A stretch of DNA of 64,000 bases from Catenulispora acidiphila DSM 44928 (GTDB taxonomy: Bacteria > Actinomycetota > Actinomycetes > Streptomycetales > Catenulisporaceae): the NCBI RefSeq assembly GCF_000024025.1, contig NC_013131.1, forward strand, positions 4,340,001 through 4,404,000, in the 5' to 3' direction. The first letter of the stretch is position 1; the number at the start of each line of letters is the position of its first letter. The notes under the pieces are model-generated. The model was not told where the DNA came from. It searched no databases and saw only the letters and a program-made list of their open reading frames with translations. The translations under genes were made by a program, and so were the position numbers. Of this stretch, positions 52,577 through 62,273 are shown piece after piece.

Positions 52577-55500
52577 ACTCCTGTATGGGTGTACGCGGCC
52601 CAGCTCAGCGGGTCGTCCGGGAAGTCGTGCCGCATCTCATCGACGGCCCCGTGCAGAGTTCGGGCCCACTCGCCGATCTTCGGACCGGTACTCGGCGAGT
52701 CGGACCGACTCGCCGTCATGTTTGTGAGTGCAAACGCATGTGAACCGAGCTTCGGCCACAGCGTACCGATCGCCTGCCGGAACCCGGCCAGATGAAGAGC
52801 ACCGGTAACCGGGACGGTCTCCTCGACACGCACACGCGGCGTCGGGGGCGAGTCTATGCCGACGAGCAACGCCAGCCCCGCGCTCACACGCTCGTCGGCG
52901 ATCTCGCTGATGGTCAGCGCTTTGACTCCGTGTCCAAGTGTCACGACCTGGCTGAGCATGGGATTGAGAAGGTCCGAGTGAGAGCCGTGAGGAAACACAG
53001 CGACCGCGCAATGTCCGAGGTCGCGGACATCAACGGGGGCGTGTGGCTTGCTGGGTTCAGGAAAGACACGCATGCCTGAGAGAAGCCCTGCAGGAGGACG
53101 CTCGACAGCTTCCAAGAGGCCGCGGATCGTCGGCGCGTAGGAGGACACCACGCGGTCCATTACTCCAGAGACGCCGGGCGTCCGCCGAAACTCAGAAGCC
53201 GCGTGGATCGGCAGGCGGGCCAAGGGACCGAACGTGCTCCACCAGATCAGCGGACTCTGCGTGTCTGGCGCCGTAGGTTGCAGTCCCAGCGAAGCGAGCA
53301 CGGGCTCGGCGAGGGTGTCCCACAGCCAGTACAAGATGTCCGACACGGCGAACGCCACGTGCCGCCGGACGTCGGATCGTTCACCGGCCGAGAACGCCCG
53401 TGCGTACGCATCAGCCAGCGACGCGGCCTCCGCACACACCCTCTCCTCGCTGAGCCCGGGCAACGGCACGACCGTTACCGAGCTCGACCCGCCCCCGATG
53501 ATCAGCGCGTCACAGCGCGTTGGCGCAGTGTTCACCAACACAATGGGGCCCAAGCCCGCCTTGTTGACGCGCCTTACAAGGTCTCCGAAATCAGTAGCCT
53601 GCTGTGGCGGATTCGGCAGCACCGAGCCCCGAAGCATCTCCAGCAACTCCACGGCACGCTCCGGACGTCCCGCGTCGAGGGCCGACGCCACAGCCTCGCC
53701 GACCAGCCGCGCGACCGGCAAAGCACCGCGGGGTGGCGGAGACGGCAGCCGGAGCAAGTCGATCGCGTCCTCGATGAGTGACAACGCGTGTGCGGGAGGG
53801 CCCACCAGGGGGGCCAGCCGCCGGCAGGCGTTGCTCCGCACTACACGCGGCACGTTGTCATCGGAAATGACAGCGTGCAAATAGAAAGAGGCGCTGTCCC
53901 GGTCCGGGGGTGACGCTTCGGCGAGCGCTGATCCGAGGTCATACATTCGTTCCGCCGCGGTGGGGTCGTCGAACGGGATGTCCTTGAGCGCACGGCGGGC
54001 TGCCGAGACGGCGTCGTCGGGCTCGTCACCGGAGAGCAGGCTTTCTGTGAGGTTCAGGGTCCAGAGAATCTCCCGGCGCATCGAAGGTTCGGGCGGGTTG
54101 GCCAGCACGGCGTGCCGGAACGCGGCGGCGGCGTCCATCATCGCGCCGAGGTCGCCGGACCGGCGGGCGAGCCTGAGCAGGGCGTCGCCGAGGGCGAAGT
54201 GCCAGGTCCAAGGCTGCCGGTCGGTGGAGGCTCCACTCGGGACGCAGTCCATGTACGCCTCGATGCCGTCGACCAGGTCGACGATGTCGCCGGTCTGATC
54301 GGCCAGCAGCACAAGGGCCGCGCCCAGCGCCGACATCAGCTCGCCGTACCGCCGGCCGCCGGGCGGCTCCGCGGTCGCGGCGGCGCGAGCCGCCGCGACC
54401 ATCGCCAACGCGTCGTCGACGCTGGGCCGGGGCCCGTCTGGCAGCCACTGCCCGACCCCGTACCTGACCTCCTCGGGCCGCTCTCCCAGCCGCCTCATAC
54501 CGGCGGCCGACAGGCTCGCGAACGGCAGTCCTTCAGCGAGCGCCGGGCCTGTCCCCGAGACACCGGTGAGGGCGGTCCGGTCGCCGCCGAGCCGGTCGCG
54601 GCGGCGTTCCAGGTAGGCGGAGACCTCGTCGTGGACGAGGTCTCGGACCTGGCGGGTGTCGCGGCGGTACTGGCCGGTGAGTATGGCCTCGCGCACGCCG
54701 GGGACAAAGTCGAACACGGCCTGGTCCGCGGATTCTGCTTCCTCGGACGACGCGGGAGCCTCGCGGTGCAGCAGGTTGCCGAGGAACACCTCGGCGAGGT
54801 CCCCGCGGGAGGAGCCAGGAACCATGGCCCGCTGGACGAGGCGGGCGATGGGGAGGGTGACCGGTTCGACGGCCGAGAGCAGGCCGGCCAGGCGCCAGGC
54901 CGAGCCGGAGGAGGAGAAGCGGAAACGGCGGATTAGCTCTTGGGGATCCGGATCCGTGGCGACGGGATCGGGTTCTCGGTCCAGCTCCACCGTTGCGATG
55001 GCCCGGCGCTGCTCACCGGCGGGTCGGGGGCGGTCTGCTTCAATCACCAGGGCCGCCGTCCGCGCCCACCGGCCGTTCCCCGCGGTCAGCCCAGCCCAGG
55101 GCCGCAGATCTTCGGCCTCGAGCGTCAGGACGGGGATCACGGTACGGCCGGGACGCGCCGAACGCCGCCGCGACGGTCCGGTGAACGTCTGCCACCGTGC
55201 ATTCGGGGCGCCGGGCCTCGGGGCCTGGATCATCGCGGGAAGCGGTGTGGCGCCGCCCCTGGACCAAAGACCCGAGGGCAGCAAATGCAGGATCGCGACC
55301 GGGGAGGTGCGGGCCCATTCGGCCAGCAGACGTTGGGCGGCCCCGGTGTGCCACATCGGTCCGACGGTGTCCGTCAGGACCAAGATGAGCTGGCGGCCGG
55401 TGGGGTCGACGATGTCGCGGGACCGGAGCGCAAGGCCCTGGGCTGCTGTAGCGGTGTGTCGGCGCACCTCCACCGTGGTTCCATCGCTGTCGGGGCGTTC

Positions 55501-56172
55501 GGTAAATCTCCAGCGGCGAACGTCCCGGAACGCCCCGAGGCGGACCATCACCTGATGCAGCTCGTGGATCTCCGACCGCCATAGGGCCATCGACGGGCTG
55601 TCGGCCTGGACGAACGCCAGGCGCAGCCAGCGGGAAGGCCGGGGCCGCAGCGCCGGGAGCAGCATGCGCTCGTCCAGACGTCGGGCCACAGTGGCGTCCT
55701 CGTCGAGCTCGAATTCGGTGTCGGAGGGGACGTGGCGGTTTAGGGCGCGCAGCGCCCGCATCAGGTCGAGCGTATTGGTCAGCCCCGGCTCGCCGGGGCC
55801 GCGGACGAGCGCCGCAGCCTGCGTCCCGGGGCTGCCGATACGGGCCGGACTGTGTAGGCCGCCGCGGACAGTGTGGCCGGGGCCGGAGCTTGAGACGTCG
55901 CCGGTCGGCTGCGGCGCGCGCGGCTCTAGACCTGCGTTCCCATCGCGCGAACGGCCCGCGTCGGCGTCAGGTTGTGTCTCAGGTTCCTGCTTGTCACCGT
56001 CAGGGCTCTGTGCCGGATCCGAACCAGGCGCCGGCACGGTCGCTGTTCCCGCGTTAGTGTGGTCGTCGCTCACCGTGATGACAGAAGCCAGCCAGAGGAT
56101 GTCGGCCAGTTCCTCCGGCCGCGGATCCGGGGCGCCGCCTTCCCGGATCAGCTCCGCCAATTTCGGGATCAC
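52573..56172 (-). CDS. SAV_2336/vWA-like protein with C-terminal degenerate CHAT domain
   Basis: 1199 residues from GTG 56172 (GTGA overlap with the MoxR stop; the longer frame is unlikely). The N-terminus IPKLAELIREGGAPDPRPEELADILWLA is the SAV_2336 motif. An acidic, low-complexity linker follows (~30-105). A vWA-like region has RQLILVLTDTVGPMWHT, then a long helical middle. The C-terminal ~350 residues have the CHAT layout (SPLIWWSTFGPLARLPIHAA, RVVSSYAPTIRGLLEA, GALHLAGFRQAIGTLWPKLGSHAF). Where CHAT has the Cys in LSACxTA, this protein has ALLVGIDSPP (~1100) and the His motif is distorted, so it seems proteolytically inactive. It should serve as adaptor or sensor between MoxR and the caspase protein. 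Confidence 0.75.
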   Translation of the reverse strand: MIPKLAELIREGGAPDPRPEELADILWLASVITVSDDHTNAGTATVPAPGSDPAQSPDGDKQEPETQPDADAGRSRDGNAGLEPRAPQPTGDVSSSGPGHTVRGGLHSPARIGSPGTQAAALVRGPGEPGLTNTLDLMRALRALNRHVPSDTEFELDEDATVARRLDERMLLPALRPRPSRWLRLAFVQADSPSMALWRSEIHELHQVMVRLGAFRDVRRWRFTERPDSDGTTVEVRRHTATAAQGLALRSRDIVDPTGRQLILVLTDTVGPMWHTGAAQRLLAEWARTSPVAILHLLPSGLWSRGGATPLPAMIQAPRPGAPNARWQTFTGPSRRRSARPGRTVIPVLTLEAEDLRPWAGLTAGNGRWARTAALVIEADRPRPAGEQRRAIATVELDREPDPVATDPDPQELIRRFRFSSSGSAWRLAGLLSAVEPVTLPIARLVQRAMVPGSSRGDLAEVFLGNLLHREAPASSEEAESADQAVFDFVPGVREAILTGQYRRDTRQVRDLVHDEVSAYLERRRDRLGGDRTALTGVSGTGPALAEGLPFASLSAAGMRRLGERPEEVRYGVGQWLPDGPRPSVDDALAMVAAARAAATAEPPGGRRYGELMSALGAALVLLADQTGDIVDLVDGIEAYMDCVPSGASTDRQPWTWHFALGDALLRLARRSGDLGAMMDAAAAFRHAVLANPPEPSMRREILWTLNLTESLLSGDEPDDAVSAARRALKDIPFDDPTAAERMYDLGSALAEASPPDRDSASFYLHAVISDDNVPRVVRSNACRRLAPLVGPPAHALSLIEDAIDLLRLPSPPPRGALPVARLVGEAVASALDAGRPERAVELLEMLRGSVLPNPPQQATDFGDLVRRVNKAGLGPIVLVNTAPTRCDALIIGGGSSSVTVVPLPGLSEERVCAEAASLADAYARAFSAGERSDVRRHVAFAVSDILYWLWDTLAEPVLASLGLQPTAPDTQSPLIWWSTFGPLARLPIHAASEFRRTPGVSGVMDRVVSSYAPTIRGLLEAVERPPAGLLSGMRVFPEPSKPHAPVDVRDLGHCAVAVFPHGSHSDLLNPMLSQVVTLGHGVKALTISEIADERVSAGLALLVGIDSPPTPRVRVEETVPVTGALHLAGFRQAIGTLWPKLGSHAFALTNMTASRSDSPSTGPKIGEWARTLHGAVDEMRHDFPDDPLSWAAYTHTGV

Positions 56173-57287
56173 CCGGCGTCCGGCCCCGTGAGCCGGTGCA
56201 GCGTGGCGTCGGCCAACGAAGCGAGATCCTCCGGTGCGGTCCACGCCCCGGCCAGCCGCATCTGGACGGCGTTGAGCAGCTGGTCGGTCGCGACCTCACC
56301 GGACCGCCGCCGCTCGATGAAGGTGGAGATCAGGCCGCCAGGAGCGGCCGCCTCGGCCGCCGCCTCCGGGCCGATGCGCTGCTCAACAATGCTGCGAAGC
56401 TTCTCGTCATCGGGGCGCCCGATGTTCAGCCGGATGCAGCGGCGCAGGAACGGCGCCGGGAACTCACGCTCCCCGTTGCTGGTGAGGACCACGATCGGGT
56501 AGGCGTGGCAGCGGATCCAACCCCGGGACACGACGGAATGACCGTCGAAATCACTGGTGCCGACCTCGACGTCGGCCTCGTGCGCGGCCATCCGGGACAG
56601 TTCAGGTATCTCGAACTCGCCGTCCTCCAGCACCGTCAGCAGGTCGCCGGGCAGGTCGATGTCGCCCTTGTCGATCTCGTCGATGAGCAGGACCCGGGGG
56701 CGGCGAGTGGGCAGGAACGCGGTGCCGAGCGGGCCGAGCTGGAGGTAGTTGCCGATCGCGTCGGGGCGGGGTGTGCCCTGCCGTTCCGGACGGTCCGGAG
56801 ATTCTCGACGATCCCCGTCCCGGCTTCCCAGCTTGTCCTGCCGCACTCCGGTGACCATCGCCTCGGCGGCTTTCCGCTTCAACTCCCTCAGGTTGGCGTC
56901 CTCCAGCCGCCGGACGGCGTCGTAGCGGTACTGCCCCTCTCGCAACGTGCTGCGACTGGTGATCGCCCACCGCAGGACCGGTCCCAGGCCGAGGTCCGCG
57001 GCGATGCTGAATGCCAGCGTCGACTTGCCGACCCCGGGCTCGCCGGTGACCAGCAGCGGCCGGCGCAGCAGCAGTGCGGTGTTGACCACGTCGACGTCGG
57101 GGGCGTCCACGAGGTAGCCGGCGCCGCGTTCCCGCTCTCTGGCGTAGCGCGGCTCGGCCAGGTCCGGCACGACGTAGCCGTCGTCGACGACGCCGTCGAA
57201 GGTGCGCCAGCGCGGCTGATTCTCCGCCAGGAGCGCCAGGCGCTTCGAAGCGGGGCCAGATCCCTTGTAGATCCACCAGTTCTTCAC
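56169..57287 (-). CDS. MoxR-family AAA+ ATPase of the VMAP conflict system
   Basis: 372 residues from GTG 57287. The conflict-system subtype of MoxR is recognisable: FDGVVDDGYVVPDL, VDVVNTALLLRRPLLVTGEPGVGKSTLAF (Walker A 82-90), LRWAITSRSTLREGQYRYDA, GNYLQLGPLGTAFLP, RPRVLLIDEIDKGDIDLPGD (Walker B ~199-205) and VVLTSNGEREFPAPFLRRC. An acidic insert with SRDGDRRESPDRPERQ lies at ~154-172. ATP-driven remodelling should activate or disassemble the vWA and VMAP partners on receipt of an invasion signal. It lies 31 bp after the caspase gene and overlaps the vWA gene by 4 nt. Confidence 0.9.
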   Translation of the reverse strand: MKNWWIYKGSGPASKRLALLAENQPRWRTFDGVVDDGYVVPDLAEPRYARERERGAGYLVDAPDVDVVNTALLLRRPLLVTGEPGVGKSTLAFSIAADLGLGPVLRWAITSRSTLREGQYRYDAVRRLEDANLRELKRKAAEAMVTGVRQDKLGSRDGDRRESPDRPERQGTPRPDAIGNYLQLGPLGTAFLPTRRPRVLLIDEIDKGDIDLPGDLLTVLEDGEFEIPELSRMAAHEADVEVGTSDFDGHSVVSRGWIRCHAYPIVVLTSNGEREFPAPFLRRCIRLNIGRPDDEKLRSIVEQRIGPEAAAEAAAPGGLISTFIERRRSGEVATDQLLNAVQMRLAGAWTAPEDLASLADATLHRLTGPDAG

Positions 57288-57318
57288 CGACTGACTCCGC
57301 TTCTGTTCGTCCCGGCGC

Positions 57319-59385
57319 TCATGGCGCCCCCGGCGAGCGCAGTCCCGCGTCGCTCAGCAGTTCCCGGTCCAGCGCGTGCCCCGGGTCGTCCCACAGCAGC
57401 ACCACAGTGGAGCGGAGCCGAGGGTCCACCGTCGAGTCGGTCCGTAATTGCTTCACTGTGGCCGGTAGCTGGGATACGTCGTCTATAGGCAGCAACTCCC
57501 GCAGTGACGCCGGTGCTCGGTCGTCATCCGCCCGGTCCGGCCGCCGCCAGACGATCACCGGCATCCCAGCGTCCAGCGCGGCCCCCCAGCCGTCGGCGTG
57601 GCCCGGTGAGACCGCGTCCACAGCCACGCATACCGGATGCTGCCCGGCGGACCACTTGTCAATCAGCGCGTCCAGTCTCTCCAGGTCATCGACGTCCACC
57701 TGGCTCAGCCAGACCGTGGCTTCGGCGCAGGTGCCGCTGTTGGCGACGAACCAATCCCAGCGACAGCCCCACAGATACGCCAGGTTGAGGTTGCGGCGGG
57801 CCTCCGGACAGCGCACCACCACTTCGAACCGACGCCCCAACTTCCAAGGGCGACGCAGTCCGGCGGACATCGACCACTGGTCGAACCCCTCCTCCAGGAG
57901 GAACGCCTCGACCGCGAACTCGACCCGCCGCAGGCCGAAAGGCCTGGAGGCCCCGGCGGTGCTGGTACCGCCCAGGCCGGTCAGGTGCTCATCAAGGATG
58001 TCCCGGGCCTTGTCTAGCGTCACACGCTTGCGGTGCCCCTCGCCCTCTGCGGGTTCCAGGCACTGCCAGCCGGCGGCCCGCAGCCAGATGTCGAGGAAGA
58101 CCTGGTCCTCGTGCTGGGGGTCCTGATCGAGGCGGACCATCAGGGTGGTGTTCTCCGAAGTGAATACCGGAGGTTCGGGTGGCTTCGGCAACGAGTGGCG
58201 ATTGCAGACCTTGGCGACCCAGGCGGACAGTGCGCCCGCACGGTGCCGCGCCGCCGGATCCTCCTGGGCGCGGAAGCCCGCAGCGAGAGCATGGACGAAC
58301 GCGACAACCTGCGGCAGACCGTCGGTGCGGCCCTCGTACTCGTCGAGGTCGCGGGCCCAGGCGGACAGGTCTCCGTCCGGCATGGCGTAAGGGGCCTGCT
58401 CGGCGGTCTCGCCGGTGCCGAACGACCAACGGAAGGCCTGTTCACACCATGGCTCCGGGGTGACGCCAGCCAGCTGACGTTCCAAGTCCCGCCAAGCCTT
58501 CTCGTCGAGACCATCGCGCCGCGCCGTGGCGCCTGCGGCGGTCTCGTGCCAGATATTCGAGTCCTGCCAGCCCGCATAGTGCATGCGGACCGGGGTTTGC
58601 CAAGCTTCGCCAGCCGCACGCAGCTCCGCGAAACGGTTCTGGACAGCGGTGACCGTTGTGTGCACTGCCGCGTTCAGGGAGTCGAGACTCGCATCGGCGA
58701 GTTGGGCCATCAGGACCTCGGAGAGCTGGCCGCTGAGCCGGTCGGCCTGGTTCTGGGCGGCCTCGCCGACGCGGCAGGCGTACAGGACGGACTGGTAGCA
58801 GGCACGCCGCGCCGGGTGGGGCGGGTACTCCATGTCCGCGAGCCGGAGCCGACGGTCGGTGGCCGACAGACGGCAGGCATCGACGATGATCACCTGGCGC
58901 TCGAACCGGCCTGCCGGGAACACCTCGGAGCGCAGCCAGGCGAGGGTGTCTTCCAGTATCAGGCAGCTCGGATCGTTGGAGGTGGTGTCCGAGAAAGGCA
59001 GACAGAGCCGGTCGCGGTCGTCGACGATCCCGTGGCCCGCCCAGAAGAACACCAGCAGACGGCCGACGCGGCGCGGGAGTTCGTTTCGGATCACCGCGGC
59101 GACAGTGGCGCGGTCCGCAGGTCGTGCCGGGACCGGCGGGACGGCGACGTCCTCCGCCCCCTGCTCCCCGGCCGGCATCGCGGCCGCGACGCGCTCGGGA
59201 TCAGGGCTCGTCAAGAGTGAGATGTTGTCGAACGGGACACCCTGGCCGATCAGCCACGCTGCCATCCGGTGCGCGTCCTCGACCGCGCCGGGCAGTCGCC
59301 AACGACGGCCGAGGCCCGGATAGTGCTCGATACCGACGACGATGGCGTGTACGTCCTCGGGCGCCGTCGGAATCGCTAAGTCCAT
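57319..59385 (-). CDS. Caspase-like protease with VMAP middle and C-terminal domains
   Basis: 688 residues from ATG 59385 (AGGAG 5-6 nt upstream). Residues ~12-215 are a caspase-family domain: HAIVVGIEHYPG, His118 in VFFWAGHGIVDD and Cys171 in VIIVDACRLSA, so the catalytic dyad is intact. The C-terminus (WKLGRRFEVVVRCPEARRNLNLAYLWGCRWDWF, PVIVWRRPDRADD, STVVLLWDDPGHAL) matches VMAP-C, the module that joins an effector to vWA-MoxR systems. Activation should lead to proteolysis and probably dormancy or death of the cell. Its start overlaps the hydrolase stop by 10 nt. Confidence 0.85.
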   Translation of the reverse strand: MDLAIPTAPEDVHAIVVGIEHYPGLGRRWRLPGAVEDAHRMAAWLIGQGVPFDNISLLTSPDPERVAAAMPAGEQGAEDVAVPPVPARPADRATVAAVIRNELPRRVGRLLVFFWAGHGIVDDRDRLCLPFSDTTSNDPSCLILEDTLAWLRSEVFPAGRFERQVIIVDACRLSATDRRLRLADMEYPPHPARRACYQSVLYACRVGEAAQNQADRLSGQLSEVLMAQLADASLDSLNAAVHTTVTAVQNRFAELRAAGEAWQTPVRMHYAGWQDSNIWHETAAGATARRDGLDEKAWRDLERQLAGVTPEPWCEQAFRWSFGTGETAEQAPYAMPDGDLSAWARDLDEYEGRTDGLPQVVAFVHALAAGFRAQEDPAARHRAGALSAWVAKVCNRHSLPKPPEPPVFTSENTTLMVRLDQDPQHEDQVFLDIWLRAAGWQCLEPAEGEGHRKRVTLDKARDILDEHLTGLGGTSTAGASRPFGLRRVEFAVEAFLLEEGFDQWSMSAGLRRPWKLGRRFEVVVRCPEARRNLNLAYLWGCRWDWFVANSGTCAEATVWLSQVDVDDLERLDALIDKWSAGQHPVCVAVDAVSPGHADGWGAALDAGMPVIVWRRPDRADDDRAPASLRELLPIDDVSQLPATVKQLRTDSTVDPRLRSTVVLLWDDPGHALDRELLSDAGLRSPGAP

Positions 59386-60593
59386 GCGATCTCCTGGCAA
59401 ATCCGTTCATAGACGCGGTCCAGGTTCCAATACGCGCTGTGAGCCGCGGGGAACGGCTGCCGGCAGTCGACCTCGAAGTCCTCGACGCCCTCCGGGCCGA
59501 ACACCGGCGCAGCCAGATAGGACAACAGGTCGCGGCGATCGTAGACGTTGAGCCACTTGGGCATACGAGCCAACGCATCCGCCGTGTCGGCGCTGTCGAG
59601 CGGCAGACTGTGCAACGCGCCCAACTCATACAAGAACGGAGCCTGCGACCCCACCGTCACCAGCAGCCGGACCTGGCCGAATTCCCCTGGCGTGGCGGCG
59701 GCAAGCAGGTCGACCAGGGCCACTCCGCCGAGGCTGTGGCCCAGGACGATCGTATGCTCGTCGCTGGCGAATATCCGTGCTCTGAGGAAGTCGCGCAAAC
59801 CGTCACCGTGGGCCTGGTAGTTCAGGATGTCGCCGAGCATCGGGACCGCTGCCTCGGTCAGCCCGTTCCGGAAGACGCGCAGCAACGGCTGCGTCGTCAC
59901 GTTCAAGGCACGCCTGCCGAGGAACTGTGCCGTCTTCGACACCCGCCCGGATCGCTCCCCGGCGCCCAGCGCGGCGACCAGCAAGTCCGCCAGTCGGTCC
60001 AGCTGAGCGCCCGTCGGCGCGGATTCATCAGCGACGGTAAGTAACAACGCCAGCAACGCGCAGGCCACCGCCTCGGCCAAGTCTCCCGGCGCTTCAGCGC
60101 GCGCCACGGCGGCCTTGCCGAGCTCAGGCGCGGCGCGGAGCCGCCGCATGGCTGGCTCCAGGTACGGGGCCAGGCCCGTCTCGGCAAGCAGATCGGCGAG
60201 TTCCCCGGCGGGACTCAGCGCGGTGAGACGGGACAGAACGTCTGCCCCGGGTGTGTGGAAGCTGGGCGGCAGCACCTCGTCGTCAGGACCCGGCTGCTCG
60301 AACTCGGCCATAAGCTGGAGCTGGGCGAAGGGATCCTCCTGGAGGATCTCCCAGAAGCCGACCAGTTCTTCATCGGGGTCGTCTATGGCGGAGTAGTCGG
60401 GTGCGGCGCTCAGATAGGCGGGGATGGATGCGCCGCCAAGGGCGAGCTTCGCACCGTGCTTTTCGCCCCAGAAGCAGGACTCGACGACGAGATCGGGCCG
60501 ATCCAGCTTCGCGAAGCCGCGGCAGACCCGGTCGAAAAGCGCCGGGTGTTTGTCCCTTACTCCGGTTCCGTGCACAAACAAGACTCGCGTCAA
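59376..60593 (-). CDS. Alpha/beta-hydrolase, first gene of the VMAP operon
   Basis: 405 residues from TTG 60593, chosen for the GGGGGG just upstream; an ATG at 60638 has no ribosome-binding site but is possible. The N-terminus RVLFVHGTGVRDKHP is the oxyanion-side strand, and the nucleophile elbow is TIVLGHSLGGVALVDLLAAA. An Asp lies in NVYDRRDLLSYL and a His in PAAHSAYWNLDRVYE, giving a full Ser-Asp-His triad. A helical insert of ~150 residues separates the two halves, possibly a lid. A lipase or esterase effector acting on the membrane would fit a conflict system; the substrate is unknown. Confidence 0.75.
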   Translation of the reverse strand: MTRVLFVHGTGVRDKHPALFDRVCRGFAKLDRPDLVVESCFWGEKHGAKLALGGASIPAYLSAAPDYSAIDDPDEELVGFWEILQEDPFAQLQLMAEFEQPGPDDEVLPPSFHTPGADVLSRLTALSPAGELADLLAETGLAPYLEPAMRRLRAAPELGKAAVARAEAPGDLAEAVACALLALLLTVADESAPTGAQLDRLADLLVAALGAGERSGRVSKTAQFLGRRALNVTTQPLLRVFRNGLTEAAVPMLGDILNYQAHGDGLRDFLRARIFASDEHTIVLGHSLGGVALVDLLAAATPGEFGQVRLLVTVGSQAPFLYELGALHSLPLDSADTADALARMPKWLNVYDRRDLLSYLAAPVFGPEGVEDFEVDCRQPFPAAHSAYWNLDRVYERICQEIAWT

Positions 60594-60926
60594 CGTGCGG
60601 CCCCCCACATCGCCAACTTCACACCGTGACCGCACCATACCAAAAGGTCAACAGCAGCGTAGGGAAGTCGATGCACCGGGGTGGGTTCGAGGCCAACGGG
60701 GATGTCGTGAGCGCTGCTGCGTCCATTGGACGCTCGATCGATCGCAGACACCTGCCGAATCGGCCGTCGATGATGTCACTCGAACACACCCACATACGTC
60801 CGCGTACCGCCTCTCGTGCGGAGCGCTTGTGAGTGATGATTGTCAGGATACTGCCAGACTTGGCAGCGCAACCCGTGCAGTCCACAGTCAATCCGAAGCA
60901 GCGCGCCGTCTTATTAGGGGGACGCA
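60594..60926. promoter_or_regulatory. Divergent intergenic region upstream of the VMAP operon
   Basis: The region separates the hydrolase gene (minus) from the small membrane-protein gene (plus) and must hold the VMAP operon promoter. TTGACC occurs on the minus strand near 60652, but the TATGGT next to it is too close to be its -10, so I do not assign a promoter. Confidence 0.4.
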
Positions 60927-61131
60927 GTGACTGGGCTCGAAGCTGTACTCCCTCTGGCTGGCGTCGCGCTTGGCGCTGCTGGCTCCTACTGGACCTCGAG
61001 CGCAGGCGATAGACAGCGGTGGCACCGACAGCAGCAAAGCCGCTGGGACCTGCATCGCAAGGATGCGTATGTCGAGTACGGCTACGCGGTGAAGTCCGTG
61101 TCCGAAGTAAGCAAGCGAATGGCGGCGGCTA

Positions 61132-62273
61132 GAGAGTTTTCGGTGTGGGGGTTACGGGGGTTGTGGATCAAGGCCGGTCTTCGCGAGGAGGCCGGTCAGG
61201 AGGTCGGGCCGGTACTGCATGTGCCGTAGCCGCTGCTTGACGAGCTGCTGGATCTGGTCGATGTCGCGTTTGACGAGGTTGACCAGCCCGGACTTCATCA
61301 CTGCCCACACGCCCTCGACCGGGTTGAGCTCGGGGGCAGACCGGGACGCGATCAGTGCACGTATGGTCGCCGACTTGTGCCGGTTCAGGTTGTCCCAGAC
61401 CAGCACGATCGGGGCGTGAAGCCGCTGGTGGGCGGCATCCATCAGGCGGATGAAGTCCTGCTCGTCGAAGCCCTTCTTCTCGTTCTTCCAGCCGTGATAG
61501 ACCAGGCTGCGATGGATCAGTCGGACCCGTGGTCGGGCCGCGGGACGGAAGGCGAGTAAGGCGACGAGGTTGACCCGCTTGGTCCCGGCGTTCGAGATTT
61601 TCACCACCGGGGTGACGCCGCGGCGGCCCCATGTGCGTCCGCGCGGTGGCTTGAGCCCTTGGCCTGCCTCGTCTTCGAAGCAGATGAACGCGCCAAGGGC
61701 TACGGCCGTGCTTTTATGTTCGGCCACGTCTCCTTGCGCCAGGCGGCGATCGCGTGCTCGTCGCGTTCGACCGCGCGGCGGGCCGGAACCTGCCAGCTGG
61801 CCCCGATCCGGGTGAGCATCTCGTGCAACGCCCCAGAAGAGCGGAACCGGACACCGAACCGGGTCCGGATCAGCTCGGCAATCCTGGAAAGGGTCCACCG
61901 CTGGTCGAGGTAGCCGTGTGCAGCCGGACCCGCCTCGATCAGCGCCATCAGCTCCCGCTGCTGGCCGGCGGTCAGCAACGGCCGGTGCCCGGCAGCTCCT
62001 TTGGAGACCAGCGCGTCGGCACCGCCGGTCTGCAACGCGTGACGCCACCGGTTGGCCGACATCTTCGTCACCCGGAACCGCCGTGCTACCTGCTCATCAC
62101 TCTCACCAGCGGCGATGAACTCGGCCGCTGCCATCCGCACCTGCTCGCGCCGCGCCCTGGCCGCCGCATCGAGCCCACCACCTTGCGCATACCTCGTGAC
62201 CACGACATACCGCGCGAACAGCAGTGTGTCAGCCTGGCGTTCCGCCAGCGAAACACCCAAGCAGAGAATTCTC
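61132..62273 (-). mobile_element. IS630-family insertion sequence, 1142 bp
   Basis: The element is flanked by TA at 61130-61131 and 62274-62275, the 2-bp target duplication of IS630/Tc1. The ends GAGAGTTTTCGGTGTGGG and (inverted) GAGAATTCTCTGCTTGGG agree at 13 of 18 positions. Removal of the element and one TA restores the interrupted gene exactly. Confidence 0.9.
61152..62260 (-). CDS. IS630-family transposase in two overlapping frames
   Basis: The first frame (62260-61700; N-terminal [35 protein letters not shown], and [41 protein letters not shown]) ends at a stop. The -1 frame continues [45 protein letters not shown] and [16 protein letters not shown]: the Asp-Asp-Glu triad of the IS630 family, ending at 61152. 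The junction, reading ATAAAAG, is a plausible -1 slippage site, and many IS630 elements express a fused protein that way. A simple frameshift mutation cannot be excluded. Confidence 0.8.

Noticed and set aside
60639-60660. TTGACC/TATGGT on the minus strand as the VMAP operon promoter
   Set aside because: The spacing of about 6 bp is far from the 16-19 bp required.
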